DNA of 64,000 bases from CAYUIG01 sp964444685 (GCA_964444685.1 CAYUIG010000015.1:1-64000); one strand, 5' to 3'; positions 25,956 through 34,490 are shown, counted from the first letter of the stretch. Made by a program: numbers and translations. The notes: generated by a model not told the origin, from the letters alone.

Positions 25956-27472
25956 TGGCGACCTTCGCGGAGCTGGGACTGCACGACGAACTGGTGCGCG
26001 CGGCGTCGGACGCGGGCTACGAGCGTCCGACCGCACTCCAGGCCGCGGCCCTGCCCGTGCTCCGCAGGGGTGGCAACGCACTCGTCCTGGGCTCCGCGGG
26101 CGCCGGGATCACGGCGGCGTGGGGCCTCGCACTGATGGATCGCGTGCTGTCTGCCGACGCGGCCGACGCAGGCGAGACCGGCCAGTGGCCGCGTGTGCTG
26201 GTCGTCACGCCGACCGCGGAGCGCGCGGCCGCTGCGGCCGAGGGTCTCTCCGTTTTCGGTGGATCGGTCGGACTCTCCGTGCGCGCCGCGCTGCCCGGAT
26301 ACGGCCGCGATGTCGCGGTGGACGTGCTCATCGTTCCGGCGACGTCGCTCGTCCGCTCGCTCGAGCGCAGCACACTCAAGCTCGGCCGCACGATCGCGAT
26401 CGTCGTGGATGCCACCGATGCGCTCATCGAGCTGCACGGCACGGATGTGCTCGAGGCATTGATGGTGGCCGCGGAGCGCGACACGCAGCGCGTGATCGTC
26501 GCCGCGAAGGCGACGGAGCCGGTCACGAAGCTCGTCGACGCGCACGTACGTCGCGCGGTCACGATCCCTGCGGCGGGCGGGCAGCCGGTCGAAACGACCG
26601 GATCCATCGGCTACGTCGTCGCACGGGAGACGGAGAAGGAGGAGCAGACGGCGCGACTCATCGGTGCGCGCGGTGATGCGCCCGGTGTCGTTGCGACCCG
26701 CACCGGCGCGCGTGCTGCGCGCATCTCGGAGCGGCTCGCGCGCCGCGGGCTCGACGTGCGCGTGATCTCGCTCGAGGATGCGCCCGCAAAGTCGGTAGCG
26801 ATCGCGTACGATGTGCCGCCCGATGCGGAGCTGATGGCCACGCTCGAAGCGGATGCGGTGGTGCTCGTGGAGCCGGACGAGCTGACGCACCTCCGTACGA
26901 TCGCGGCCGCGGCGGCGCTCGAGGTGCGTGCTGCGCCGGAGCGCACGCCGAAGGGATCGGTCGAGCGTTTCCGGGACGAGGTGCGACGCGCGCTCGACAG
27001 CGCCGATCTCGACGCGCAGATGCTCGTGCTCGAGCCGCTCTTCGCCACGCGCTCGGCGGCGGAGGTGGCGGCGGCGCTGTCGGCGCTGCTGCGCGCGAAG
27101 CCGGCACCCGAGCCCGCTGCACCCGCCGCGAAGTCGCTGCCGATGCGCGGCGCACCGGCAGGCGAGCCGCCGGAGTCGTTCGCGCGGCTGTTCGTGGGTG
27201 TTGGCGAACGTGACAACGTGCGCCCGGGCGACATCGTGGGTGCGATCACGGGCGAGGCGGGGGTGAAGGGCGATCAGATCGGTAGGGTCGAGATCCGCGA
27301 CACGTTCTCGGTCGTCGAGGTCGCACCCGACATCGCGGAGCGTGTGATCCGCGCGCTCAACGGCACGACGCTGCGCGGGCGTGCATTGCGCGTGGACTAC
27401 GATCGACGCGGTACGGTCGGTGCGCCGCCGGCCCGGCGCGAGCGGCGGCCGGGGCCGCGGCCGCGCAGGTGA
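25955..27472 (+). CDS. Degenerate DEAD-box helicase-like protein with DbpA-type RNA-binding domain
   Basis: 505 residues from ATG 25955 (GTG 25952 is possible). It starts like a DEAD-box helicase: FAELGLHDELVRAASDAGYERPTALQ, the Q motif. But the Walker A region is GSAGAGITAA (residues 46-55), lacking the GKT lysine, and the DEAD position reads VVDATDAL (D-A-T-D, residues 152-155). The SAT, helicase motif V and HRxGRxGR (VI) signatures are not found. At about residues 410-480 there is an intact DbpA/CsdA-type RNA-binding domain (FARLFVGVGERDNVRPGDIVGAI, then GRVEIRDTFSVVEV). It probably binds RNA but does not hydrolyse ATP. The tail is Arg-rich. Confidence 0.72.
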   Translation: MATFAELGLHDELVRAASDAGYERPTALQAAALPVLRRGGNALVLGSAGAGITAAWGLALMDRVLSADAADAGETGQWPRVLVVTPTAERAAAAAEGLSVFGGSVGLSVRAALPGYGRDVAVDVLIVPATSLVRSLERSTLKLGRTIAIVVDATDALIELHGTDVLEALMVAAERDTQRVIVAAKATEPVTKLVDAHVRRAVTIPAAGGQPVETTGSIGYVVARETEKEEQTARLIGARGDAPGVVATRTGARAARISERLARRGLDVRVISLEDAPAKSVAIAYDVPPDAELMATLEADAVVLVEPDELTHLRTIAAAAALEVRAAPERTPKGSVERFRDEVRRALDSADLDAQMLVLEPLFATRSAAEVAAALSALLRAKPAPEPAAPAAKSLPMRGAPAGEPPESFARLFVGVGERDNVRPGDIVGAITGEAGVKGDQIGRVEIRDTFSVVEVAPDIAERVIRALNGTTLRGRALRVDYDRRGTVGAPPARRERRPGPRPRR

Positions 27473-27479
27473 CGAAATC

Positions 27480-27514
27480 AGAATGGGAGCCGCCGAAGCG
27501 GACTCCCATTCTTT
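27480..27514. terminator. Probable bidirectional intrinsic terminator
   Basis: Just after the helicase-like gene's stop: AGAATGGGAGCCGC (27480-27493), loop CGAA, then GCGGACTCCCATTCT (27498-27512), followed by TT on this strand. The stem pairs 14 bases with one bulged A. The flanking genes converge here, so it could end both transcripts. A long poly-T is missing on the + side. Confidence 0.65.
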
Positions 27515-27546
27515 CGCGCGGGAATTGGGGAGCGCGCGCTACCGCG

Positions 27547-27834
27547 CTACGGCTTGACCGCGTCCTTGAGCGCCTTGCCCGGACGGAAGGAAGCGCTCAC
27601 CGTTTCCTGGATCCGGATTTCCTCGCCCGTGCGGGGGTTGCGCCCTGTGCGCGCCTTGCGCTGGCGGGTTTCGAACGTGCCGAACCCGGTGATCTGGACC
27701 TTGTCGCCGCGACGCAGCGCACTGATGATCAGGCCGTCCTCCGGGTTGAACAGCATGTCGACGGCCGTGTTCGCATCGGACCTGCTGAGTCCTGCCCGCT
27801 CGGACAGCGCCTGGACCAGATCGGACTTGTTCAT
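27547..27834 (-). CDS. HU family DNA-binding protein
   Basis: 95 residues from ATG 27834, with an AAGGAG site 6 nt upstream. The HU fold is clear: MNKSDLVQALSERAGLS, then DKVQITGFGTFETRQRKARTGRNPRTGEEIRI (here split by position only), and FRPGKALKDAV. The central GFGTF and the GRNPxTGE arm that inserts into the DNA minor groove are intact. HU bends and compacts the chromosome as a dimer. Together with the H1-like protein at 5968 the window holds two nucleoid-type basic proteins. Confidence 0.95.
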   Translation of the reverse strand: MNKSDLVQALSERAGLSRSDANTAVDMLFNPEDGLIISALRRGDKVQITGFGTFETRQRKARTGRNPRTGEEIRIQETVSASFRPGKALKDAVKP

Positions 27835-27957
27835 GTTGGCTCCTTCTCGGCCTCTGAGTAGGTCGGTGCGACGATGCGTGCGGCCACACCGGAAAGCTTC
27901 GTTGTCGTGCGCAGGCCAGCGAGGCCGGCGACGCGGCGCGGGGCCCGCGGGGCAGGT

Positions 27958-27986
27958 AGGTTAGGACGCGCCGGAACGAGCGTCAA
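27958..27986 (-). promoter_or_regulatory. Sigma-70-type promoter for HU
   Basis: Read on the minus strand: TTGACG (27986-27981), a 17-bp spacer, then TAACCT (27963-27958). The -35 is one base and the -10 is two bases from consensus. It would give a leader of about 115 nt before the HU start, a length not rare for HU genes. Confidence 0.6.
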
Positions 27987-28028
27987 GGGAAGGCGCATCT
28001 GACGCAATCACATAGCCGTGCAGAGCCG

Positions 28029-29294
28029 ATGCGGGAAAGGGAGCTGGAGGCGGTCCGCGAGATCGCGCACGTGTACCTCACGTCCGCGACCGCCGTCGAG
28101 GTGTACCGGCGCGCGCTCGTACGCCTGACCCCGATGGTGGGCGCTACGTTCGCCTCCGTGTTCCTGCGCGATGCCCGACAGCCCGAGCTGCTCAAGCTCG
28201 AGTGCGCGCAGAACTGGCCGCAGACGTCGCCGCGTCACCTGCGCGAGCTGCGCATCCGCGTGGGCCGCGGCCCGACTGGGCGCGCCGTTGCCGAGGGCGC
28301 GGTCGTCGAGGTCCATGATGTGTTCGCGGATCCATCGCAACGCGAGTGGTGGGAGCCGGCGCGCGAGCTGGGGTTCCGCTCGCTCATCGCACTGCCGCTG
28401 TCCTCCGGTCGTGATACCGTCGGTGCGCTCACCTTCTACTTCGCGCAGTCCCGCACATTCGATGACGCCGAGCGGCGGCTGCTCGACATCGTGGCCGATC
28501 AGCTCGGCGCGACGGCCGCGCGCGCACAGCTCATCGAGGACCTGCGGCGTGCCAACGCCACGCTCGGCCGGCAGAACGGTGAGCTTGCGCGCCGCGTGCG
28601 CGAGGCCGAGGAGGCGAAGCGGCTCAAGGACGAGTTCCTGGCCAACATCAGTCATGAAGTGCGCACGCCGCTCAACTCGATCCTCGGCTACGTCTACCTG
28701 CTGTCGACGGGTTCGGCCGGGCCGGTGACCGATCGGCAGAGCGATGTGCTCGACAAGGTGGAGCGTTCCGCGAACGCGCTGCTGCACATGATCACCGACC
28801 TGCTCGAGCTGTCGCGTGTGCGGCTCGGACACGCGGTCGCGGAGAAGCGCCGCGAGGATGCCGTACTGCTCGCGCGCCGCGCCGTCCAGGAGATCTCCGA
28901 GGTCGCCGAGGTCTCGCCGATCGAAGTCGTCGCCGATGGTGAGAGACAGCCGGTCGACACCGACGGCGAGAAGGTGGTCACCATTCTCACCAACTTCCTC
29001 TCGAACGCATCGAAATTCTCCTCGTGCGCGCCCGTGCGACTCGAGGTGGCAGGCAACGACGGCGAGGTCCGGTGGACCGTGCACGATACGGGCATCGGCA
29101 TCCGTTCCGAGGACATGGACGCGATCTTCGACGAGTTCCGGCAGGTGGACGGCTCGTCCACGCGGCTGTACGGCGGGACGGGGCTCGGGCTGGCTCTGTC
29201 GAAGCGGCTTTCCGAGCTGTTGGGTGGGCGCATCGAGGTCGCCTCGACGCCGGGTGCCGGGTCATCCTTCTCGCTGGTGCTGCCTCGGAACTGA
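28029..29294 (+). CDS. GAF-domain sensor histidine kinase
   Basis: 421 residues from ATG 28029. Residues about 15-165 form a GAF domain (FASVFLRDARQPELLKLE, VGRGPTGRAVAEGAVVEVHDV, SLIALPLSSGRD), which binds small ligands. Next is a coiled coil (residues 165-205), then the HisKA domain with the phosphorylated H209 in FLANISHEVRTPLN, and the ATPase domain with the N box (NFLSNASKFS), G1 (DTGIGI) and G2 (GGTGLGLALSKRL). No transmembrane segment, so it senses a cytosolic signal. No response regulator is encoded next to it. Confidence 0.88.
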   Translation: MRERELEAVREIAHVYLTSATAVEVYRRALVRLTPMVGATFASVFLRDARQPELLKLECAQNWPQTSPRHLRELRIRVGRGPTGRAVAEGAVVEVHDVFADPSQREWWEPARELGFRSLIALPLSSGRDTVGALTFYFAQSRTFDDAERRLLDIVADQLGATAARAQLIEDLRRANATLGRQNGELARRVREAEEAKRLKDEFLANISHEVRTPLNSILGYVYLLSTGSAGPVTDRQSDVLDKVERSANALLHMITDLLELSRVRLGHAVAEKRREDAVLLARRAVQEISEVAEVSPIEVVADGERQPVDTDGEKVVTILTNFLSNASKFSSCAPVRLEVAGNDGEVRWTVHDTGIGIRSEDMDAIFDEFRQVDGSSTRLYGGTGLGLALSKRLSELLGGRIEVASTPGAGSSFSLVLPRN

Positions 29295-29295
29295 A

Positions 29296-29438
29296 TTCAC
29301 CGCCGAGTCAGAGAGAACGGCAGTATCACCGCGGAGGGCGCGGAGGTCGCGGAGAATTTCGTAGTCGGTTCCGGGGAGTTCGGAGTTGCTGGTGTCCGAT
29401 ATCCAACGTTCCGCGCTCTCCGCGCTCTTCGCGGTAAG
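29296..29438. repeat. Inverted TTCACCGC-type intergenic element, copy 1
   Basis: Left end TTCACCGCCGAGTCAGAGAG, then a second left-type block TCACCGCGGAGGGCGCGGAG (from 29337); the right end is its imperfect reverse complement, CTCTCCGCGCTCTTCGCGGTAA (29416-29437). The block and the right end match at about 17 of 20 positions. A related, better inverted copy is at 49115-49228. It begins 2 bp after the histidine-kinase stop and has no protein-coding signal. It looks like a REP/MITE-type element. Confidence 0.65.
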
Positions 29439-29460
29439 ATCTCGTGTCATGGGGCGGTGA

Positions 29461-29645
29461 ATGCCGGTAAGGTTGCACAGACGCCGCTGCGGGGGATTCG
29501 AGTCGTCGCACCGGCAACTAATGCCGGTAGGGCTGCACACGGTCGTCATCAGTCCGCGAGAGCAGCGAAACCGGCAATTATTGCCGGTCGGGCTACTCGC
29601 ATCGTCCATCGGCCGGCACATGCAGCCGCACCGGCAACCGGCCTG
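29461..29645. repeat. 60-bp tandem array with ACCGGCA/TGCCGGT hairpins
   Basis: Three units start at 29461, 29521 and 29581, exactly 60 bp apart. Each begins (A/T)TGCCGGT and ends (A/G)(C/A)ACCGGCAA; the junction ACCGGCA-actaa-TGCCGGT makes a hairpin. Around 30 bp per unit are conserved and around 30 bp differ. A fourth start (29641) is degenerate. It sits just upstream of the gene starting at 29679. It is not a CRISPR by normal criteria (see rejected). Confidence 0.75.
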
Positions 29646-29678
29646 CGCCATCAAGGTGAAACCGTCCGGGGGGAGCTG

Positions 29679-30683
29679 ATGACCGGCCTGCGAATCGCAC
29701 TGGTTCTGTGGATGGCTGCAGCACCGGCGGCGGCGCAGGTGAGGACCGCATCCCTCGGGCGCTGCGACCTGGAGCGCGGCGCCGTCATCGACGACTGCAC
29801 GCTGGCGTATCGGACGTTCGGCACGCTCACGGCGGACCGACGCAATACCATTCTGGTGCCGACCTGGTTCGGCGGCAGCCTCGACGCCGCACGTGTGCTC
29901 CTCGGCGCCGATCCCACGAGCGCGATCGATACGACCGCGTTCTTCGTCGTGGTGGTCCAGTCCCTGGGTTCGGCGCCGTCCTCCTCTCCTGGCCCCCGGA
30001 ACGATGTGGACTTCCCGGTCGTGGATGTCGAGGACATGGTCCGCGCCGCGTACAGGCTGGTCCACGATGAGCTGCAGCTCCCATCACTCCACGCGGTGGT
30101 CGGCATCTCGCTCGGTGGAGTGCAGGCGTTCGAATGGGGCGCCGCGCATCCGGAGTACGTACACAGGGTCGTGGCGGCCGGCGCGACCACGCGACTGTCC
30201 GCCTACAGCCAGGCGTTCTGGGAACTCATCGCGGCCACGGCTGAGGAGGGCGCGGACGGGCGCGTCAGCCGCGCGGAAAGCCTCGGCTCGATCGCGCGCT
30301 TGCTGATTCTCGGCCTCTCGACGCCGGAGTCCGTGAACCGCCGCGCGCCTTCGGACTATCGGTCCCGGCTGGCATCCCAGGTGCGTGACCTGGAAGGCAT
30401 CGACCTCCGCGAGTGGGCATTGACGGCGCGCGCCGGTCTGCGCTACGACCTCGCCCGGAGGACGGACGGCGACATCGCGAAGGTCGCTGAGACCTGGCGG
30501 CCCGCCACGCTCGTGATTTCTGCGGCACAGGATCACATGGTGGGTCCGCAGCCGTCGCTCGAGTTCGCACGACTCGTGCAGGCGGATACGCTCGTGCTAC
30601 CCGGTCGCGGCGGCCATACCACGGTATTTGCCAGCCCACCGGTGAACGCGGCGATCCGGAGATTCCTCACGGCCGAACGATGA
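29679..30683 (+). CDS. Secreted homoserine-acetyltransferase-like alpha/beta hydrolase
   Basis: 334 residues from ATG 29679, with a GGGGGGAG site 5 nt upstream. Residues 1-22 are a signal peptide (ending AAAQ). The start of the fold LAYRTFGTLTADRRNTILVPTWFGGS resembles the MetX/homoserine O-acetyltransferase branch, followed by the nucleophile VVGISLGGVQAFEWG, the aspartate in SAAQDHMVGPQPS, and the histidine in GRGGHTTVF. Because it is exported, an acyltransferase role in methionine synthesis is unlikely; hydrolysis of an ester or transfer to a sugar is more likely. Confidence 0.8.
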   Translation: MTGLRIALVLWMAAAPAAAQVRTASLGRCDLERGAVIDDCTLAYRTFGTLTADRRNTILVPTWFGGSLDAARVLLGADPTSAIDTTAFFVVVVQSLGSAPSSSPGPRNDVDFPVVDVEDMVRAAYRLVHDELQLPSLHAVVGISLGGVQAFEWGAAHPEYVHRVVAAGATTRLSAYSQAFWELIAATAEEGADGRVSRAESLGSIARLLILGLSTPESVNRRAPSDYRSRLASQVRDLEGIDLREWALTARAGLRYDLARRTDGDIAKVAETWRPATLVISAAQDHMVGPQPSLEFARLVQADTLVLPGRGGHTTVFASPPVNAAIRRFLTAER

Positions 30684-30763
30684 AACGCGACCCCTCGAGT
30701 TCGCGCGGCTGATCCTGCACGGCGAGTAGATCGAGGGATCCGGCAGGAAAGGACGGGATCCGT

Positions 30764-31699
30764 ATGAGTTCTCGGAGAAGGCGCTCTCTTGCCGCGGCCG
30801 CGGCTCTTGCAGCGTGGTCATGTGGCGGCGCCGGAGACTCGGCCGAGCAATCGTCGTCCGATACTTCCACGGCCGCGTCGTCCGATGGCCGCGTGGTGAA
30901 CGATGGCGTGGTGATCAACCACATCAGCTGCGGCACTGCGGACACCACCTTGTTGTTCGTTCATGGTTGGGCCATCGACCACAGCTACTGGTCGAGCCAG
31001 GTGGACGCATTCTGCCCGGCATACCGCGTCGTGACCATGGATCTGGCCGGCCATGGTCATTCCGGGAACAACCGGTCGAGCTGGGCCGTCGAGGACTACG
31101 CCCGTGACGTAAGAGCCGTCATCGATCAGCTCGAACTGGACCACGTGATCCTCATCGGCCATTCGATGGGTGGGGACATCATCCTCGAGGCGGCCATCGA
31201 CAACGACAGAGTCGTTGCACTCGTCGGCGTGGACAATTTCAAGGCTGTCGGCGCGGAGTACACCGATGAGGAGCGGGCGCAGATTGCCGCGTTCCTCGAC
31301 CAGCTCCGGACCAACTTCGATACGGCGGCCGTCTCGTACTCGAGGACGTATCTGTTTCAACCAACGACGGACAGCACCGCCGTCGAGCGTGTGATTCAGT
31401 CGGTAATCGCCGTCGATTCCACCATCGCTACGGCAACGCTCGAAGCGGTGTTCGCGTATTTCCCGCGCGAAGCCGAGCGTCTCTCGCGGCTGGACAAGCC
31501 GCTCTTCCTGATCAACAGCAGCGCCACACCCACGGACTCGGCCGGACTGATGTCCACTGGAGTGAATTTCGAAGTACTGGATGCAGGACCTACGGGGCAC
31601 TACCCCATGATCGAGGATCCTGTGAGGTTCAACGACCTGCTTCAGCGGGTCGTCGAGCGGATCGAGGCAGGATCGAGAGGACAGGCATCAGCGCAGTGA
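30764..31699 (+). CDS. Lipoprotein alpha/beta hydrolase
   Basis: 311 residues from ATG 30764. The lipobox AAWSC puts the cysteine at about residue 20, with a Ser/Asp/Thr-rich linker after it. The fold shows LLFVHGWAIDHSYW (oxyanion hole), DLAGHGHSG, the nucleophile IGHSMGGDIILE and a C-terminal histidine in GPTGHYPMIEDP. This is the epoxide-hydrolase/carboxylesterase-like group. It is the second secreted hydrolase in a row; the 80-bp gap before it holds no obvious promoter. Confidence 0.8.
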   Translation: MSSRRRRSLAAAAALAAWSCGGAGDSAEQSSSDTSTAASSDGRVVNDGVVINHISCGTADTTLLFVHGWAIDHSYWSSQVDAFCPAYRVVTMDLAGHGHSGNNRSSWAVEDYARDVRAVIDQLELDHVILIGHSMGGDIILEAAIDNDRVVALVGVDNFKAVGAEYTDEERAQIAAFLDQLRTNFDTAAVSYSRTYLFQPTTDSTAVERVIQSVIAVDSTIATATLEAVFAYFPREAERLSRLDKPLFLINSSATPTDSAGLMSTGVNFEVLDAGPTGHYPMIEDPVRFNDLLQRVVERIEAGSRGQASAQ

Positions 31700-31769
31700 T
31701 CGAGGAAGCGCCGCGCGCTCTCTGCCCCGTCATCACGCAATTTCACCGGACCGATCGGGTGCACGGCGA

Positions 31770-32207
31770 ATGAGGCCCTACGACCCCCGACGGATCCAGT
31801 TCATGCGGCTGCTCGCGCACGGCGAGTGGCAGCTGAAGCTGTACGCGATCGCGCTCGCGTCGTTCGACGAGACGCGGTTCGCGGGAGGATTGAAGCTCGC
31901 TCTCGCAGCGTTGCCCAACCCGGCACATGCCGCGGAGCGGCCGGGTGTCGGGTTCTGCATCCTGCACCAGGGCCGCGGCGCGGACTATGTCGTGCTGGCC
32001 TGGTGGGACCGCGAGAACGAGTTGCCGCTGCGCGTATTCGTGAGCACGCCGGAGGAACCCGCGTGGCGGCCGGCGCGCGGCAGTGAGTCGGTGTGCGTGT
32101 GGGATCTCGAGGTCATCGCGTTCGAACGCGACGCCTACGTGTCCACACTGCTCGCGCGCCCGCCAGCGCCCGTCGAAGCCTGGCTCGACACGACGCTGAC
32201 CCGTTAG
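31770..32207 (+). CDS. Hypothetical protein
   Basis: 145 residues from ATG 31770. Composition is ordinary for this genome, with FMRLLAHGEWQLKLYAIAL, GVGFCILHQGRGADYVVLAWWDRENELP and a Trp-rich C-terminus. A single domain of alternating strands and helices is likely, but no family is recognised. Its last 4 bases overlap the end of the aspartase gene on the other strand. Confidence 0.55.
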   Translation: MRPYDPRRIQFMRLLAHGEWQLKLYAIALASFDETRFAGGLKLALAALPNPAHAAERPGVGFCILHQGRGADYVVLAWWDRENELPLRVFVSTPEEPAWRPARGSESVCVWDLEVIAFERDAYVSTLLARPPAPVEAWLDTTLTR

Positions 32208-34060
32208 TCGCGCGCCATGGGGCGCGGCCGCGTCATGCTCTCCGGTGAGAGGATGGCGTCAAGACGTTCCTTGTCGAGCCACCCCTTCTCCAGCACGAGT
32301 TCGTAGACGCCGCGGTCGGTTCGCAAAGCTTCGGCCGCGACGGCGGTCGCGCGCTCGTAGCCGATCACCGGTACCAGTGCCGTCACAATGCCGATGCTGC
32401 GCTCGAGCAGCTCGCGGATGCGCGGACGGTTCGCCTCGATGCCGAGTACGCAGCGCTCGCGCAGGACGATCGTGGCCTGCGTGAGCATGGCGACCGACTG
32501 GAAGATGTTGAATGCGATGACCGGCTCGAACACGTTGAGCTGGAGCTGTCCCGCCTCGGCGGCCATGGTGACGGTGAGGTCGTTGCCGACGACCTGGTAA
32601 CACGCCTGGTTCACGACTTCCGGTATCACCGGATTCACCTTCCCGGGCATGATGCTGGAGCCCGGCTGCATCGGCGGAAGCTTGATCTCACCCAGGCCGG
32701 CGCGCGGGCCGCTCGACAGCAGCCTCAGATCGTTGCTGATCTTCGACAGCTTCACCGCGACGCGCTTCAACACACCCGATAGCAGCACGAACGCACCCGT
32801 GTCCTGCGTGGCCTCGACGAGGTCCGGGCTCGTGACGAGATCGAGGCCGGTGATCTCGGACAGATGCTGGCGCACGAGCGGCGCATAACGCGGATCCGTG
32901 TTGATGCCGGTCCCGATGGCGGTCGCACCCATGTTGATCTCTCGCAACAGCCGTGCGACCTCGCGCAGCCGCTCGATGTCCTCGCCCATCGTGACCCCGT
33001 AGGCGCGGAACTCCTGGCCCAGTGTCATCGGCACGGCATCCTGCAACTGCGTGCGGCCCATCTTCACGACATCGGCGAACTCCTCGGCCTTCTCGAGGAA
33101 GGCGTCGCGCAGTGCGGCGAGGGGCTGCTCGAGGTCGCGCAGAGCCCAGATGGCGGCGATGCGCAGCGCGGTCGGATAGACGTCGTTGGTGGACTGCGAG
33201 AGGTTGACGTGATTGTTCGGATGCACGATGTCGTACGACCCGCGGGGCCTGCCGAGGATCTCCAGTGCCCGGTTCGCGATCACCTCGTTCGCATTCATGT
33301 TCGTCGACGTGCCCGCGCCGCCCTGCACGACGTCCACGACGAACTCGCCGAGCAGATTCCCGGCGCGGATCTCGGCACACGCGCGCACGATCGCATCGGC
33401 GATGGGAGCGTCGAGGAGACCGAGCTGGCTGTTGGCGAGCGCGGCCGCTTCCTTCACGGCGGCGAGCGCGCGGATGAGCAGCGGGTACTGCGCGATCGGG
33501 ATGCCGGTGATCGGGAAGTTCTCGACCGCGCGAAGTGTCTGGATGCCGTAGTAGTGCGCATCCGGAACGTCGCGTGCGCCCAGCAGATCCTTCTCGCGAC
33601 GCATTGCGCCGGACATGTAGTACTCGGCGCGCGGCGTCGACGCGGAGGACAGTCGCGCCGCGATGAGGCTCGCGGCGTTGCGCACGAGGCGGGCGTACAG
33701 GTCGGGCCGTTCCGTGGCGAGGGTGTCGATCGCGTCGCGCGGCAGCTCGGCGATCTCCGCCGCTTCGATCACGACGGCCGAGCTGGCGTGTGGATAGTCG
33801 TCCAGCAGGCTCCCCTCGCCGAAGGAGTCGCCGGGTCCGAGTCCGTACAGGATCCTGACCTGACCGTGCAGGCCGCGCCGCAGCTCGAGGCGGCCGGAAA
33901 GCACCACGCCCACGAAGCGGCGCGGCTGGCTCTCGTGGAAGACGTAGGAGCCAGGCAGATAGCCCATCACGCGCGAGGCCTCGGCCAGGGCCCGGACATC
34001 GTCGTCCGAAAGGTCGCGGGTCAGCTCGAGGGTGCGGAGGGCCGAGAAGAGTTCGTCCAT
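32204..34060 (-). CDS. Aspartase-family lyase fused to an N-terminal cyclic-nucleotide-binding domain
   Basis: 618 residues from ATG 34060. Residues 1-150 form a CRP-like nucleotide-binding domain: VFHESQPRRFVGVVLSGRLELRRG and the phosphate-binding region GPGDSFGEGSLLDDYPHASSAVV (normally FGExALL..RxAS, here lacking the usual Arg). From about residue 160 comes a complete aspartate ammonia-lyase: AVENFPITG, GGAGTSTNMNANEV, HPNNHVNLSQSTNDVYPTA, and the signature GSSIMPGKVNPVIPE near residue 470. The lyase splits aspartate to fumarate and ammonia. A normal aspartase is about 470 residues, so the extra domain is real. It may let a nucleotide control enzyme activity. It ends 4 bp inside the convergent 31770 gene. 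Confidence 0.88.
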   Translation of the reverse strand: MDELFSALRTLELTRDLSDDDVRALAEASRVMGYLPGSYVFHESQPRRFVGVVLSGRLELRRGLHGQVRILYGLGPGDSFGEGSLLDDYPHASSAVVIEAAEIAELPRDAIDTLATERPDLYARLVRNAASLIAARLSSASTPRAEYYMSGAMRREKDLLGARDVPDAHYYGIQTLRAVENFPITGIPIAQYPLLIRALAAVKEAAALANSQLGLLDAPIADAIVRACAEIRAGNLLGEFVVDVVQGGAGTSTNMNANEVIANRALEILGRPRGSYDIVHPNNHVNLSQSTNDVYPTALRIAAIWALRDLEQPLAALRDAFLEKAEEFADVVKMGRTQLQDAVPMTLGQEFRAYGVTMGEDIERLREVARLLREINMGATAIGTGINTDPRYAPLVRQHLSEITGLDLVTSPDLVEATQDTGAFVLLSGVLKRVAVKLSKISNDLRLLSSGPRAGLGEIKLPPMQPGSSIMPGKVNPVIPEVVNQACYQVVGNDLTVTMAAEAGQLQLNVFEPVIAFNIFQSVAMLTQATIVLRERCVLGIEANRPRIRELLERSIGIVTALVPVIGYERATAVAAEALRTDRGVYELVLEKGWLDKERLDAILSPESMTRPRPMARD

Positions 34061-34065
34061 GCTTC

Positions 34066-34102
34066 GAGAGTCGAGAGTCGAGAGTCGAGAGTCGGGAGTC
34101 GG
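34066..34102. repeat. Heptanucleotide repeat, GAGAGTC type
   Basis: Four GAGAGTC units followed by one GGGAGTC unit, just upstream of the aspartase start. Same family as the repeat at 118-155. It lies in a 534-bp intergenic space. Confidence 0.75.
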
Positions 34103-34217
34103 CGCTGCAGAGCTCGGCTCCGTCTGTTTGCGGGCTTGAGTCTGGCCTTTTTTTCTGCCGGCGTCGAGTGCGGGTGCGTCGAAGGCCGGATTCGTTACGC
34201 AAACGGAGCCGCCGAAG

Positions 34218-34244
34218 CCCGAAAACTGCCGTGAACTGACCACT
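34218..34244. repeat. Inverted copy of the 45-bp-array motif
   Basis: CCCGAAAACTGCCGTGAACTGACCACT is, read in reverse complement, AGTGGTCAGTTCACGGCAGTTTTCGGG. This resembles the first units of the array at 34324 onward. The two orientations may form a long stem with the hairpin at 34260-34308 between them. Confidence 0.55.
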
Positions 34245-34259
34245 CGGTGCCGCGGCGCC

Positions 34260-34308
34260 TCGAGATGCCGATCCGACCCCCATGTAAGGGGTGAATCGGG
34301 CATCTCGA
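34260..34308. promoter_or_regulatory. Nested long hairpin upstream of the aspartase gene
   Basis: TCGAGATGCCGAT (34260-34272) pairs with ATCGGGCATCTCGA (34295-34308) with one bulged G, and the loop itself carries ACCCC...GGGGT. It is 200 nt upstream of the aspartase start on the minus strand. It could be a terminator for the regulator gene upstream, an attenuator, or part of the repeat set; no T-run follows on the minus strand that would settle this. Confidence 0.45.
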
Positions 34309-34323
34309 AGAGGAATCGCCCCC

Positions 34324-34490
34324 AGTGGTCGTTTGACGGCGGAAACGGGGGCGCATTTGGAAACGGCGCGAGTGATCAGGTGACGGCGCAACCGGGTGGG
34401 CGTTGGAACGCCTCCAATGGTCAGCTGACGGCGCAACCGGGTGCTTTGAAAATACGCCCGGATGGCCATTGACGCGGAACGGGGCCGCAG
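34324..34490. repeat. 45-47-bp tandem array (TGGTCA...TGACGG type)
   Basis: Units start at 34324, 34371, 34416 and 34461 (spacings 47, 45, 45). The best-conserved 28 bp are aATGGTCAGCTGACGGCGCAACCGGGTG, with the palindrome GTCAGCTGAC in the third unit; the rest of each unit varies. The last unit is degenerate. Open reading frames through it are by chance. Confidence 0.7.

Noticed and set aside
29461..29645. CRISPR array
   Set aside because: Periodic 60-bp spacing and palindromic repeats look similar, but the repeats differ from each other at several positions, only three units are clear, and no cas gene is present in the window.
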